Assembly: GCA_002104945.1 (NCBI GenBank)
Contig: MCFH01000022.1
Span: 124,001-188,000 of the forward strand
Source of the DNA: Piromyces finnis
Taxonomy: Eukaryota > Neocallimastigomycota > Neocallimastigomycetes > Neocallimastigales > Neocallimastigaceae
Direction: 5' to 3'
Length of the DNA: 64,000 nt
In this document: piece by piece, positions 11,873 to 22,472 of the stretch
How positions within the stretch are numbered: the stretch's first letter is position 1
How the letters are laid out: every line of letters begins with the position of its first letter
Position numbers and translations under genes: made by a program
The notes under the pieces: generated by a model
The model's input: only the letters and a program-made list of their open reading frames with translations
Database searches by the model: none
What the model was told of the DNA's origin: nothing

Positions 11873-12589
11873 ATCTGATGCAATATATTTCAAAAACACC
11901 ATAAATAAAATATAATTATGAACGTTAGCAATAGGGAATGATATATGAATAATATATTAGTTAATATTGTATTTATTTCTATTTTATAATAATAAAAATA
12001 AATAATAAAAATAATAAATTTTATAATAATATAATTAAATAGATTTTGGTTTAAAGATTCTTTATTTAATTATTATTATTATTATGATTATAACATTAAT
12101 AACATTCAATACTAATAGGATCGAAAGTTATTATTGAATAAATATAAATAGTTAAATATAATGTGTAAATATAAAAATATGTTGATGAAAGTATTATTAA
12201 TGATAAAATATAACTTTTCTGAAATAGTAAAAATAAACAATAAATATTCTTTTCTTTTATAACTAATATTTAAACTGAAGGAAATATAATAAATACTAAA
12301 TACGTAATTATTAACCTAAAACTAACTTAAACTAAAACTATTAATATAAAAATAAAATAAAATAAAACTAATACTTAAAACTAAAATATCAAATATTATT
12401 TACAAATGAAAAGTTCTCTCTCTTGATATCTTCTGCTTTAACACTCTCTTTTATATCTTTTCCTTTCTTGTGTAACTAATTATTCTAATGTATGTGTAAC
12501 ATTTGCGTCATAATAATTTATACTAATATAGTTTAATTATTATTATCATTAGTAATTGATATACAATTTATAAAAGAATTAGATATTAT

Positions 12590-13623
12590 TGTAAAAGTTT
12601 TACTAAACTTATAATTTAATATTAAAATATTAAATTAAATAAAAGGTTAAAAGATAACTAGGTTAGAAAAAAAAATATTTTATTAAAATAATCTTAATTG
12701 ATTTATAAATGAATAATTATATTATGTATTATAGTTAAAATAATTCCTTTTTATTTTATTTAAAGAATATATATAATAATAAGATTATTTAATAGTAATA
12801 CTTATTAAGTATTAATAAGATAATAATCTTTACAAAGATTTAATTCATAAAACTATTCTAAACTATTTATACTATTTGTAATTTTACATTCAATAATAAA
12901 ATAACTTTTCAATACATGATTATATTCATAATATATTTTATAATACTTAAACTAAACTTAAGACTTATTCCTAATTATTAAAAAATAACTATTGTTTATA
13001 ATATTCATAATATTAATTATTTCTTAATTATAATATAATTCATTGAATATAATATTAATAATTATAATCCTCTAGTTCAAAGATTATAAATTATGTTGTT
13101 GAAATAATTATTATAAAATAAAGTTAATTAGTTCCGGAAAATAATTTTAATTTAATTAAACAATATTTTTTTATACTTTGAGTGAATGATTTATGTTTGA
13201 TATATCAGGGGTGATCATTCTCTGAATAAACAATTAATCATTGCTAACAAAATATCTTTAAATTGGAATATCTCGTGAACCAGCAGAGATATTGACCTGA
13301 TTTTAAGATATGTTGTTTGTCTCGAGCGTGGCTTTCTAACGAACGTAATTATAACCAAAACATTTTTATTCAAAAATCGTCATTCGTTGAGGAGATACGC
13401 GTGTTTTTTCTTATTCCATTTTAACGATAAGGGTTAAAGTTATTTATTATAAAAATTATTAAGGGTTAAGGTCATATTTTAACCTTTTCTAAATTTTTAA
13501 ATATTTCTTAATAAAATTTTATAATTTATTTGAAAATAAAATATTTGTTGATTTTGAATTTTCATAAGTGATTTCACAATTCCAAGTGATCTTGAAATTG
13601 TAATTTCACTAGTATTCGTGACA
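12590..13623 (-). repeat. 3' LTR of element 2 (G family)
   Basis: 1034 bp; on the sense strand TGTCACGAATAC...AAAACTTTTACA. Other G copies: 57619-58643, and one split between 34683-35481 and 44226-44458. Confidence 0.92.
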
Positions 13624-14544
13624 TCGCTCCGCCAAAAAAAATCGAATACCAGGCGATTGAAATAATATAAAATAAAGTTGTATAATAAAGTATAATTGAA
13701 ATAAATTGAAGTAGTATATATTAAATATAAACCAATATATAGTTGTATGTGTAACATGAAATAAAATGGTAACTAAATAAAGAATATATTTAATATAATA
13801 TGTTGAATATATTGCAATATATGAAATAAAATTAAAAAACATTTTCTTGTGTAACATACAGTCAAATTCATAAAATTTTTGAAAGAAATGTTGAAATTTA
13901 AATTGATCATTGAGTGAAAAAATTGAAATTCGTACGAAAAATTAAAATTTGAATAAGAAATATTATTCCTAGGATATTGAAACACTTTTTATTTTTGAAA
14001 AATGTTAACATTTGCTAAAATAATTGAAATTTCAAAAATTGATCAAATAAACTTTAATTAATATGATTTTGAAAAAAAAAATTTTTTGAAATTTTTGAAA
14101 AATTTTTAATAATAAAAAATTTTTTCATTAAATACAAAAAAAATTTTGAACTAAACTTTTTGAAAAAATGTCACTGAAAAATATTGATTTTAATGATCGA
14201 TCGAGATAGTGACAATATTGAAATTGATACTATTGAATAGAGAATAAAATAAGCATTAACAACATATAAATATTTGTAATTGTACTGCTAAAATAAATTG
14301 AAAATTATTCTCTTTAAATATTTAATTTTCATTATAAAAATTTTGTGTTTTAAATTAAATAAATTGATAAAATTGTTGGATCAAAAATTATTGAATTGAA
14401 ATTTAACATTCATAGAAAAAAATTTTTGAAATTTGTGTTGAAATGTATTAGATGAGTAATACAAATTATAATAAAACATAATGTTAGTGAAAGATATTAA
14501 TAAATTTTTAAAAAAATAAAATTGATGAAATGCAATTTAAAGAA
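13624..14544 (-). other. 3' non-coding region and polypurine tract of element 2
   Basis: About 0.9 kb of AT-rich sequence between the pol stop and the 3' LTR, rich in AAAATTTTT runs. On the sense strand GGCGGAGCGA immediately precedes the 3' LTR and is the likely plus-strand primer. The short frames here look spurious. Confidence 0.7.
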
Positions 14545-17500
14545 TTAGATTTTGTGTTTTCTAATACTTTTATTGAATTGAATTAATAATTCTTGATATC
14601 TTGGGTTACTTTCTATTACTGTAGCAGGAACCCAGTGCCAACTTAGGCGGTGTTTATAACGAATTTTATATTCGTAGCGTTTTTCTTTATAATTTGTCCT
14701 AAAGTCGCCAATTTCTATAATTTCTGCATTAGTTTCTTTATATTTAAATCTATTTTTAAATTTATCTGGCGTAGATACATAAGGTTCAAGTTCCGATATG
14801 TGAAATACAGGGTGGTGTTTTGGAAAAGGTGATTTTGAAATATCTATTTTATAATTACCATTGTTTAAAACTTCTAAAACCTTGTAAGGACCATACTTAC
14901 GAGGCGCTAGTTTGGCATTTTCAGTAGTAGCAAAAGCAGGAGGTGCATGAATCCAAACTTTTTGTCCTTCATTCAATTCAGGAGCAATAATTCTTTTCTT
15001 ATCGGCAGCTCTTTTGTATAAATCTTGAGATCTAAGCAAAACATCTTTAACTAAAAGGAAATTTTTACTAACATCTTTAATGTATTTAAAGTTTGAATCA
15101 GAACCTTGAAACAAAAAGACATCATCCATAGGTGGGTGGAATCCATAATTAATGAAAAATGGAGTTTGTTTTGTAGATTCATGAACAATATTATTATAAA
15201 CAAATTCAGCTAGATGTAACCATTCAATCCAGTCATCGTGGAAAAATGTTCTTGAATAGCAACGTAAATATTGTTCAATGAAAGAGTTACAACGTTCTAC
15301 TTGACCAACGGTCTCATGGTGATCTGTGGTAGCTATTTTTGGCTTAACACGCAATTTTTCCATAATTTCTATCCATAAAGCACTAGTAAATTGTGTTCCT
15401 CTGTCCGTATAAATATCTGTAGGTAGTCCATGGAGTTTAAAAATATTTTTTAGGAAAGCTTTGGCAGTTTCTTCAGCTGTAGGTATTTCTTTGAACGGAA
15501 TAAGGTGAATCATTTTTGAAAAGCGATCTACAACAACCATTATAACGGAAAACTTTTTTGATTCAGGGAGACCACAAAGAAAATCGATTTCAATAGATTT
15601 CCAAGGGCGATCAGGAATTTCTAAAGGTCTTAAAAGATCATATCTTTTATGTCTATTAACTTTATTTCTGGAACATTGTTCGCAAGAATTGACAAAATTT
15701 ACGATATCTTGATGCATTTTGGGCCACCAAAAATTACGGTTAATTAGTTCTTCAGTTCTTCGAATACCTAAATGTCCAGCAGTAGCGTTATCATGGTACC
15801 TGGTTAAAATATCTACATGAAGTTTTTCTGGTACATAAATTAAATTATTATATAAAATTAAATTATTTTTTATTTTAAATTTTTCCATTTTTCTGAAAGG
15901 TCTGTAAAAGTAACCTTGATTAGCATTATTAGGACTAAAGTAAAGATAAATATTATTCGCATTTTCATCATCCTTATAATTTTCTATTATTTGATCAATG
16001 AGAGAACCAACAATACCAACAAAACATGGAGTATCGGGAACGTTTTTATAATCTAATATATGTTCTGGTTTAGGTTCAACATTATTTTTCTCGTAATCAG
16101 GTCTTCTTGATAAACTATCAGGTTTACCATTTTTTCTTCCTTGGCGGTATATTAATTGAAAATTATATTCTTGGAAAAATAAATGCCAACGATGTTGACG
16201 TTGGTTTCCGACTTTACCACCTAAGGTGTATAGAAGGTTTTTATGGTCAGTAAAAACGGTTACTTGGTATTTAGCACCTAGTAATAAATGTCTCCAGGTA
16301 GAAAATGCACATTTTATAGCTAAAAGTTCCTTTTCAGTAATTGAATAATTTAATTCAGCATTGTTTAAACATCTTGAATAATATGCTACAGGATGTAATT
16401 TGTTATCTTCATCCTTTTGAGAAAGTATACAACCAATGGCAAAATTACTAGCATCGCATTCGACAATAAATGGTTTGGTTGGATCTGGATGTAATAAAAT
16501 AGGTGAAGAGATTAGTCTCTTTTTTAATTCTAAAAATGAGTTATTACATTTATCATTCCAATTAAAACTAGTATTTTTCTTTGTTAAATTGTGAAGCGGT
16601 TTAGCAATAGTAGCAAAATCTTTTATAAATCTTCTATAATAGTTGCATAATCCAACAAAGCGTTGAACATCTTTTACACAATTAGGTGTAGGCCATTCTT
16701 GGACAGATTTAATTTTCTTTGGATCAGTAGATATACCATTGCCTGATATAACGTGTCCTAAAAATTCAACTTCTGGCTTGTGAAATTCACATTTCTTTAA
16801 TTTAGCAAATAAATTATTTTTGAGCAGTGTTTGGAGAACAGTACGAACATGTTGTATATGTTCATCTAATGTTTCCGAGTAAATCAGAATATCATCTAAA
16901 TATAAAATAACAAATTTTTCTAAATAAGGGCGTAATACTGAATTAATAAATGATTGAAATGTAGCAGGGGCATTTCTTAGACCAAAAGGCATTACTAAAT
17001 ATTCATAGTGACCATATTTAGTTCTAAAAGCTGTCTTATATTCGTCTCCTTCACGAATACGCACTAAATTGTAAGCAGAACGAAGATCTAATTTTGAAAA
17101 AAATTTAGCACCTTTCACTCTTTCGATAATATCAGTAATTAGAGGAAGTGGGTAAGAATTGCGAATTGTAACTGCATTTAATTTTTTGTAATCAATACAA
17201 AGACGTAACGATCCATCCTTCTTTTTCTGAAATAAAACAGGATAACCAGCTGGAGATTCAAATGGTCTAATGAATCCTTTCTTGAGATTTTCATCTATGT
17301 ATTCTTTAAGAACTTGGGATTCATCTTCAGATAGAGGATATATAGGACCATAATGTAAAGAAGCATCTTTTTGTAAAACGATTTTACAATCCGTTAGCCT
17401 ATGTGGTGGTAGTTTATCAGCCTTAACCTTGCTGAAAACTTCCGCTAAATCACGATATGGTTCTGGTACTTCTTCTAATTTGAAGTCTTCTTCATTATCA

Positions 17501-18150
17501 TCTTCATCATCAGTATTATAATCTTTTTCACTATTAGCTAAAAATGAGTGAATAAAGTAATTATAGCTGAAATTTTGATATTTTGGTTTAGAGTAATTTT
17601 TCAAATTATTAAAAGATGTATTGGAAGTTAATTTATTATGATTAATGTTTTTAATTTTTAAATTTTTGGATTTATTCAATCGGTTTTTATTAATTTTATA
17701 TATAATTTTATTAGAATTTAATTTTTTAAAATTGTTAAAATTTAAACTTGAATATACAAAATTTTTATTATAATTAAAATGTAGTTGATATTTGTGTAAA
17801 AATTTATTGCCTAATAACAAATCTGTTGGAAGATTTTTAATAATTAGAAATTTTTCTTTAAAAGTAATTAAAAATTTTGAATGATTAATATAAATAGTAG
17901 TCTTAAAATATAAGAAGGTGTATGTATCAATAAATATTGAACCACTAATTCCATTTATTTCAATTGAGTGTAATAATTTGTGTGGTTTTAGTTTTAATTT
18001 ATTGACCAAGTTGATTGAAATAAAGTTGCAATATGAGCCACTATCTAAAATTAAATTGTATTGATTTTTATTAATTGAATTTTTTAAATCATAAAGTTTG
18101 TTTAATTTAATTGGGATAAAAAATTTTAAGTTGAAAAATGTTGTAGGCAA
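14545..18150 (-). CDS. Pol polyprotein of element 2 (protease, RT, RNase H, integrase, divergent chromodomain)
   Basis: 1201 codons counted from a TTG at 18150. There is no ATG here because the frame is entered by -1 frameshifting from gag and is open upstream to the slippery site at 18246-18252. Protease LILDSGSYC (D36); reverse transcriptase with VILYLDDIL (D419, D420); RNase H VECDASNFAIG (D566); integrase with an HHCC motif near 785-825 and triad D856, D916, E952 (35 residues between the last two). The usual ...NGQ.E context before the glutamate reads VGQVE here. The C-terminal ~60 residues (IGDFRTNYKEKRYEYKIRY, then WHWVPA) look like a diverged chromodomain. All catalytic residues are present. 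It acts in cytoplasmic particles and then in the nucleus. Confidence 0.93.
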   Translation of the reverse strand: MPTTFFNLKFFIPIKLNKLYDLKNSINKNQYNLILDSGSYCNFISINLVNKLKLKPHKLLHSIEINGISGSIFIDTYTFLYFKTTIYINHSKFLITFKEKFLIIKNLPTDLLLGNKFLHKYQLHFNYNKNFVYSSLNFNNFKKLNSNKIIYKINKNRLNKSKNLKIKNINHNKLTSNTSFNNLKNYSKPKYQNFSYNYFIHSFLANSEKDYNTDDEDDNEEDFKLEEVPEPYRDLAEVFSKVKADKLPPHRLTDCKIVLQKDASLHYGPIYPLSEDESQVLKEYIDENLKKGFIRPFESPAGYPVLFQKKKDGSLRLCIDYKKLNAVTIRNSYPLPLITDIIERVKGAKFFSKLDLRSAYNLVRIREGDEYKTAFRTKYGHYEYLVMPFGLRNAPATFQSFINSVLRPYLEKFVILYLDDILIYSETLDEHIQHVRTVLQTLLKNNLFAKLKKCEFHKPEVEFLGHVISGNGISTDPKKIKSVQEWPTPNCVKDVQRFVGLCNYYRRFIKDFATIAKPLHNLTKKNTSFNWNDKCNNSFLELKKRLISSPILLHPDPTKPFIVECDASNFAIGCILSQKDEDNKLHPVAYYSRCLNNAELNYSITEKELLAIKCAFSTWRHLLLGAKYQVTVFTDHKNLLYTLGGKVGNQRQHRWHLFFQEYNFQLIYRQGRKNGKPDSLSRRPDYEKNNVEPKPEHILDYKNVPDTPCFVGIVGSLIDQIIENYKDDENANNIYLYFSPNNANQGYFYRPFRKMEKFKIKNNLILYNNLIYVPEKLHVDILTRYHDNATAGHLGIRRTEELINRNFWWPKMHQDIVNFVNSCEQCSRNKVNRHKRYDLLRPLEIPDRPWKSIEIDFLCGLPESKKFSVIMVVVDRFSKMIHLIPFKEIPTAEETAKAFLKNIFKLHGLPTDIYTDRGTQFTSALWIEIMEKLRVKPKIATTDHHETVGQVERCNSFIEQYLRCYSRTFFHDDWIEWLHLAEFVYNNIVHESTKQTPFFINYGFHPPMDDVFLFQGSDSNFKYIKDVSKNFLLVKDVLLRSQDLYKRAADKKRIIAPELNEGQKVWIHAPPAFATTENAKLAPRKYGPYKVLEVLNNGNYKIDISKSPFPKHHPVFHISELEPYVSTPDKFKNRFKYKETNAEIIEIGDFRTNYKEKRYEYKIRYKHRLSWHWVPATVIESNPRYQELLIQFNKSIRKHKI

Positions 18151-18207
18151 TTTTTTATTTATTTTAGAGTCATATGTAGGAAAGTTGTAATGTATTATTT
18201 TTGTATT

Positions 18208-18252
18208 ATGAACTCTCTTAGACTCTCTTGAGAGTTCATTTCTTAGTTTTTT
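18208..18252 (-). promoter_or_regulatory. -1 ribosomal frameshift signal between gag and pol of element 2
   Basis: Slippery heptamer A AAA AAC (plus-strand 18246-18252) in the gag phase, directly before the gag stop (18243-18245). After a 6-nt spacer a perfect 10-bp stem follows (ATGAACTCTC with GAGAGTTCAT, plus-strand 18208-18217 and 18230-18239, 12-nt loop). The -1 frame runs open into pol. Heptamer, spacer and stem match retroviral signals. Confidence 0.85.
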
Positions 18253-19151
18253 GAGTTCATCTTTTGAACTTTATTGACATAATTATTATTATTGTTTGAA
18301 TTTTGATAATGGGTTTTATTCTTATTGAATTTCCTATTGTTTCTCTTATTGTAATGTTGATTTTTATTATTATTATTATTGATATTTAATTTATTATTAG
18401 TAGCAAGAGAATTTTCAAAAATTATACACTTTGTAACCATTTCACTTAAAGTGTTAGGTAAAATATCAGCTTTCTTAATTTCATTCTTATATTTTGGATG
18501 TAAACCATTTAAAAATATTAGTGAAAGACTAATGTCATCTATCTCTAAACAACGACTTAAATCTCTAAATTTGTTAATATAATCGTTCACTTTTCCATAA
18601 GCTTGTCTTAATTCTATTAATTGAATCATGGCTAATTTGGTACTGGTAACATTTGAAAAAGCTTTGTTTAATTCACTTAATAGTTCGTTCATAGTCATAG
18701 GAGTAATACCATCTTTATATTTAATATGATACCAAGTTCTGGCAGAATCACGTAATCTAACAACAACAAAGTTAATTTTTACTTCTTCAGATAGTTGATT
18801 GTTAGGTGGAGTTTTAAAGGTAGCTTGGCAGAGTTCGCAGAATAACTCAGTCTGAGTAGTATCACCAGTAAAGAATCCTGGATCTGGTACTTGTTTGATA
18901 GGATAGGTTCTATTACGCATTATAACATCATGATCTTCATCATAATCAGTAGAAGATTCCTCGGTTTCAGTATAATTAGCACGACTCTTAAGTTCCTTTA
19001 ACATAGCATCCATACGTTCTAACAAGGAGGTGGTATTTTTATCCAATTGTTGAGTGATATACTTGTCTAATTCACCACAAAGATTTTTCTTAAATTCTTC
19101 TAAATCTTGAGGCTTTAGGAATTGTTGAACTGGTTTAGGTGTTGGTTGAGT

Positions 19152-19154
<3 letters not shown>
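18243..19154 (-). CDS. Gag protein of element 2
   Basis: 303 codons from an ATG just after a 37-nt A-tract. The middle (about residues 90-240) resembles the gypsy Gag/capsid fold region: FFTGDTTQTE, then RTWYHIKY, then QLIELRQAYGKVNDYINKFR. There is no CCHC zinc knuckle. The C-terminus is instead an Asn/Lys/Arg-rich tail (about 255-300) that could bind RNA. It should form the particle shell. It ends in the slippery site used to make Gag-Pol. Confidence 0.88.

Positions 19155-19191
<37 letters not shown>
19155..19191 (-). other. 37-nt A-tract directly before gag of element 2
   Basis: Plus strand is an uninterrupted T run; the RNA would carry A37 right up to the start codon. Similar tracts precede gag in elements 1 and 3. 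Confidence 0.9.
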
Positions 19192-19199
<8 letters not shown>

Positions 19200-19240
19200 A
19201 AATTAAGTTTTTTCCTAAGGTAGTTATGGTAAAAAACGCG

Positions 19241-19251
19241 GTAAAGATTAT
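19241..19251 (-). promoter_or_regulatory. Primer binding site of element 2, self-priming type
   Basis: Sense ATAATCTTTAC directly after the 5' LTR. It is the exact complement of LTR bases 19485-19495 (sense GTAAAGATTAT), which start 38 bp downstream of TATAAATAG (19525-19533). Confidence 0.82.
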
Positions 19252-20285
19252 TGTAAAAGTTTTACTAAACTTATAATTTAATATTAAAATATTAAATTAA
19301 ATAAAAGGTTAAAAGATAACTAGGTTAGAAAAAAAAATGTTTTATTAAAATAATCTTAATTGATTTATAAATGAATAATTATATTATGTATTATAGTTAA
19401 AATAATTCCTTTTTATTTTATTTAAAGAATATATATAATAATAAGATTATTTAATAGTAATACTTATTAAGTATTAATAAGATAATAATCTTTACAAAGA
19501 TTTAATTCATAAAACTATTCTAAACTATTTATACTATTTGTAATTTTACATTCAATAATAAAATAACTTTTCAATACATGATTATATTCATAATATATTT
19601 TATAATACTTAAACTAAACTTAAGACTTATTCCTAATTATTAAAAAATAACTATTGTTTATAATATTCATAATATTAATTATTTCTTAATTATAATATAA
19701 TTCATTGAATATAATATTAATAATTATAATCCTCTAGTTCAAAGATTATAAATTATGTTGTTGAAATAATTATTATAAAATAAAGTTAATTAGTTCCGGA
19801 AAATAATTTTAATTTAATTAAACAATATTTTTTTATACTTTGAGTGAATGATTTATGTTTGATATATCAGGGGTGATCATTCTCTGAATAAACAATTAAT
19901 CATTGCTAACAAAATATCTTTAAATTGGAATATCTCGTGAACCAGCAGAGATATTGACCTGATTTTAAGATATGTTGTTTGTCTCGAGCGTGGCTTTCTA
20001 ACGAACGTAATTATAACCAAAACATTTTTATTCAAAAATCGTCATTCGTTGAGGAGATACGCGTGTTTTTTCTTATTCCATTTTAACGATAAGGGTTAAA
20101 GTTATTTATTATAAAAATTATTAAGGGTTAAGGTCATATTTTAACCTTTTCTAAATTTTTAAATATTTCTTAATAAAATTTTATAATTTATTTGAAAATA
20201 AAATATTTGTTGATTTTGAATTTTCATAAGTGATTTCACAATTCCAAGTGATCTTGAAATTGTAATTTCACTAGTATTCGTGACA
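19252..20285 (-). repeat. 5' LTR of element 2 (G family)
   Basis: 1034 bp, one base different from the 3' LTR by eye. TATA box at 19525-19533, predicted RNA start at 19495. Confidence 0.92.
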
Positions 20286-20351
20286 ATTATTCATAAAATA
20301 TTTAAAATATTATATTTTTCTATGCATCTTGTATCAATATTAACATATGAG

Positions 20352-20422
20352 GCGTTAATAGTATAGAGGTAGAATATTTGCCTTCCAAGCAAATGGCCCG
20401 GGTTCGATTCCCGGTTAACGCA
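20352..20422 (+). tRNA. tRNA-Gly(TCC)
   Basis: 71 nt, no intron. Acceptor GCGTTAA pairs with TTAACGC; anticodon stem TTTGC/GCAAA with loop CTTCCAA, giving anticodon TCC; T arm CCGGGTTCGATTCCCGG. No T-run follows it: only 8 nt separate it from tRNA-Thr, so the two may be made from one RNA polymerase III transcript. Confidence 0.95.
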
Positions 20423-20430
20423 ATTGTAAT

Positions 20431-20502
20431 GCCTGTTTGGCTTAGTGGTAGAGCGTCGCTCTTGTAAAGCGAAGGTCGGTGGTTCAATTCCGTCAATAGG
20501 CA
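20431..20502 (+). tRNA. tRNA-Thr(TGT)
   Basis: 72 nt, no intron. Acceptor GCCTGTT/AATAGGC; anticodon stem TCGCT/AGCGA with loop CTTGTAA (anticodon TGT); T loop GGTTCAATTCC. A TTTT run follows within 10 nt as terminator. Confidence 0.94.
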
Positions 20503-21127
20503 TTAATTTTAAAAAAACTTGTTAATTATTTTTTTGTACATTTTTTCTTAAATATAAATGAAATATAGTAATTTTGAAACTATTAATTGATTAAATATTA
20601 ATATAATAATATTTTGCCACTAGTTCGAATATGCACCCCTAGGTTTTGTGATATGTTAGGTTATATTGTTAAGATCGAGAATTCTAATTTATTATCATAA
20701 TAATGACACTAATCTTGCCTACCTGAGATGGACAAGTATACATGGTACATTTTAAATTAGAAGATTAATAATGTGTGTTGACATAAATAAACAAACCAAA
20801 AACGCAAGCAACATTCCTTTCTCGTAATAAATGGAACATTGCGGTGGTTAATATGCATGGTCTACAGGATCATATGTGACAAAATCATATAAATAAAGAA
20901 TATAGTACAATTATTAATTATGTAAATGTATTAAGGAGCGTTTAGGCTGAAATTTCAATATAACAGACCAGAAAGGTCATAACCATTTAGCAATAAGAAA
21001 CAGTAGACATTTTCCAATAGCCATTATTACGATTATTTTAATAAATAGGAGAAATGTATTTTGTGGTTAAAAAATAATAATATATTAATGATAGTTTACT
21101 TTATAAAATATTTTAAATTATAAAAGA

Positions 21128-21128
<1 letters not shown>
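20503..21128. other. Low-copy region between tRNA genes
   Basis: 20580-21070 is less AT-rich and I see no second copy in the window. No convincing frame, promoter or known RNA was recognised. This may be original host intergenic DNA. Confidence 0.5.
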
Positions 21129-21179
<51 letters not shown>

Positions 21180-21208
21180 TTTATTATTATTATTATTATT
21201 ATTATTAA

Positions 21209-21290
<82 letters not shown>

Positions 21291-21293
21291 TTT
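21129..21293. repeat. Long (ATT)n microsatellite
   Basis: About 165 bp of near-perfect ATT/TTA triplets with two or three AATTTTATT interruptions. The poly-isoleucine frames across it are not genes. Confidence 0.95.
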
Positions 21294-21660
21294 ATTAATA
21301 TCAATATTATATTAAAAATAAAAATATAAATAAGAGGAATAAAGAGTAATTTTAAAAATTCTTTGTGTGATTTTTAATATTCATTTTATAGTAAATTTAA
21401 TATTTAAATAATTTGTAATTATCATCTATATGTAATAAAAAAAAATTAAATAAAATAATTCAATAAAAATTTTTAATAATTATTTCTTATTAAAATTTAA
21501 CAATATTACTTTATTATATAATTAATAGAATATATCCTAACTTTTAAACTTAATAACTTAAATCCAATTAAACTCTTAATAATTCACACATTTACTTAAT
21601 AAAATAAATTTATATATTTTATATTCATATTTTAATACTAAGTATAAAAATGTTAGTTAA
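21294..21660. other. AT-rich DNA downstream of tRNA-Ala
   Basis: No gene seen. The A5 run at 21645-21649 is the T5 terminator of the minus-strand tRNA-Ala. Confidence 0.6.
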
Positions 21661-21732
21661 TGGAGATATCGGGGATCGAACCCGAGGCTTCTTGCATGCA
21701 AAGCAAGCACTCTACCACTGAGTTATATCCCC
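21661..21732 (-). tRNA. tRNA-Ala(TGC)
   Basis: 72 nt, no intron. Reverse strand: acceptor GGGGATA/TATCTCC with discriminator A; anticodon stem CTTGC/GCAAG with loop TTTGCAT (anticodon TGC); T arm CGGGTTCGATCCCCG. Element 3 begins 15 bp upstream of its 5' end. Confidence 0.95.
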
Positions 21733-21747
21733 AGCTTATAATATTTT

Positions 21748-22311
21748 TGATACGTGATAAAATTATATAGTTAAAAATATTAAATTTATATAGTTATTTT
21801 TAAGGGTTAGCAATTATTTAAGAAAAATAATAATTTAATCTATTATTGAATAACCAATAAAATATTATAAAAATTTTATATAAAAATAACAAAAATTCAC
21901 TTTTATTAAGAAAAGAGAGTTCTTTGATAAATATAATTAATTATTGAGAATTTTTATATCTGTTTTAACTAAAAATATTTTTTATATTAAATATATAAAT
22001 GTACTTAAAATTATTTTTATTAATAAAATAAAAGAGAAAGTTACAAATAAGATTTTTTTTATGTTTAATCCTTTTTTTTTCTTATATTCAAATACTTTGT
22101 GTATAAATTGTTAAAAATAATAAAAGTAAAAGCAAAATAATTAATAACACTAAAAAATAATTATTAGTTATAATATAAATAAATATACAAATAATCATTT
22201 TTTTTTTTATTCTTTTATTAGAATATATTATTTTGTATAAATCCCTTTTGTTCGACTCCTGGAAATAAAATAAATAATTAAATTTATGGTATTATTAAAT
22301 AATACGTACCA
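21748..22311 (+). repeat. 5' LTR of element 3
   Basis: 564 bp, TGATACGTG...ACGTACCA, with short inverted ends (ATACGT/ACGTAC). Confidence 0.92.
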
Positions 22312-22319
22312 TAAATTTT

Positions 22320-22337
22320 TGGTGGAGAATCCGGGCG
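22320..22337 (+). promoter_or_regulatory. Primer binding site of element 3, tRNA type
   Basis: TGGTGGAGAATCCGGGCG, 8 nt after the LTR. Its complement would be a tRNA 3' end with acceptor strand ATTCTCC, discriminator A, CCA, and T arm CCCGG; this fits a tRNA-Ala with acceptor GGGGAAT. The tRNA-Ala(TGC) in the window ends TATCTCCA, so it is not the exact partner. The same site occurs at 57339-57356. Confidence 0.7.
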
Positions 22338-22413
22338 AGCAAAACAAAATAATATGAAAAACAATAAAAGATAATAATAATATTTAGAAGAACTTATATA
22401 TATATATATATAT

Positions 22414-22472
22414 AAAAAAAAAAAAAAAAAAAGGAAATATAAATATATAAATAATAAATAAATAAAAAAAAA
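22414..22472 (+). other. A-rich leader before gag of element 3
   Basis: A19 at 22414-22432 and a second run of nine A touching the ATG at 22473. Confidence 0.85.

Larger units (their letters stand above)
12590..20285 (-). mobile_element. Element 2: complete Ty3/gypsy retrotransposon, 7.7 kb
   Basis: Flanked by perfect 5-bp duplications (ATTAT at 12585-12589 and 20286-20290). LTRs of 1034 bp at both ends differ, as far as I compared them, by one base (A at ~12684, G at the matching place in 19252-20285). In sense order: 5' LTR, self-priming site, A-tract, gag, -1 frameshift signal, pol, ~0.9 kb of 3' non-coding sequence, polypurine tract, 3' LTR. The empty site is visible in the F copy at 33007-33790. 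All parts look functional, so it is young and possibly active. Confidence 0.93.
11876..20336. repeat. F-family solo LTR split by element 2, abutting tRNA-Gly
   Basis: F is 11876-12589 (starting TGATGCAATAT) joined to 20291-20336 (ending CTTGTATCA). Between them lies element 2 plus one copy of its target duplication. An unbroken copy at 33007-33790 (reversed) shows the empty site. Its right end is 15 bp before the 5' end of the tRNA-Gly gene. Confidence 0.85.

Noticed and set aside
13497-13985. Three overlapping minus-strand frames of 70-86 codons
   Set aside because: They cross the 3' LTR border of element 2, have no motif and are Phe/Ile/Tyr-rich chance frames.
20291-20503. 70-codon minus-strand frame over the tRNA pair
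   Set aside because: Antisense reading of two tRNA genes; this is a common annotation artefact.
20580-21070. Small nuclear or other structured RNA gene
   Set aside because: The stretch is low-copy and less AT-rich, but no known motif or convincing structure was found.
21113-21304. 63-codon poly-isoleucine frame
   Set aside because: Translation of the ATT microsatellite.
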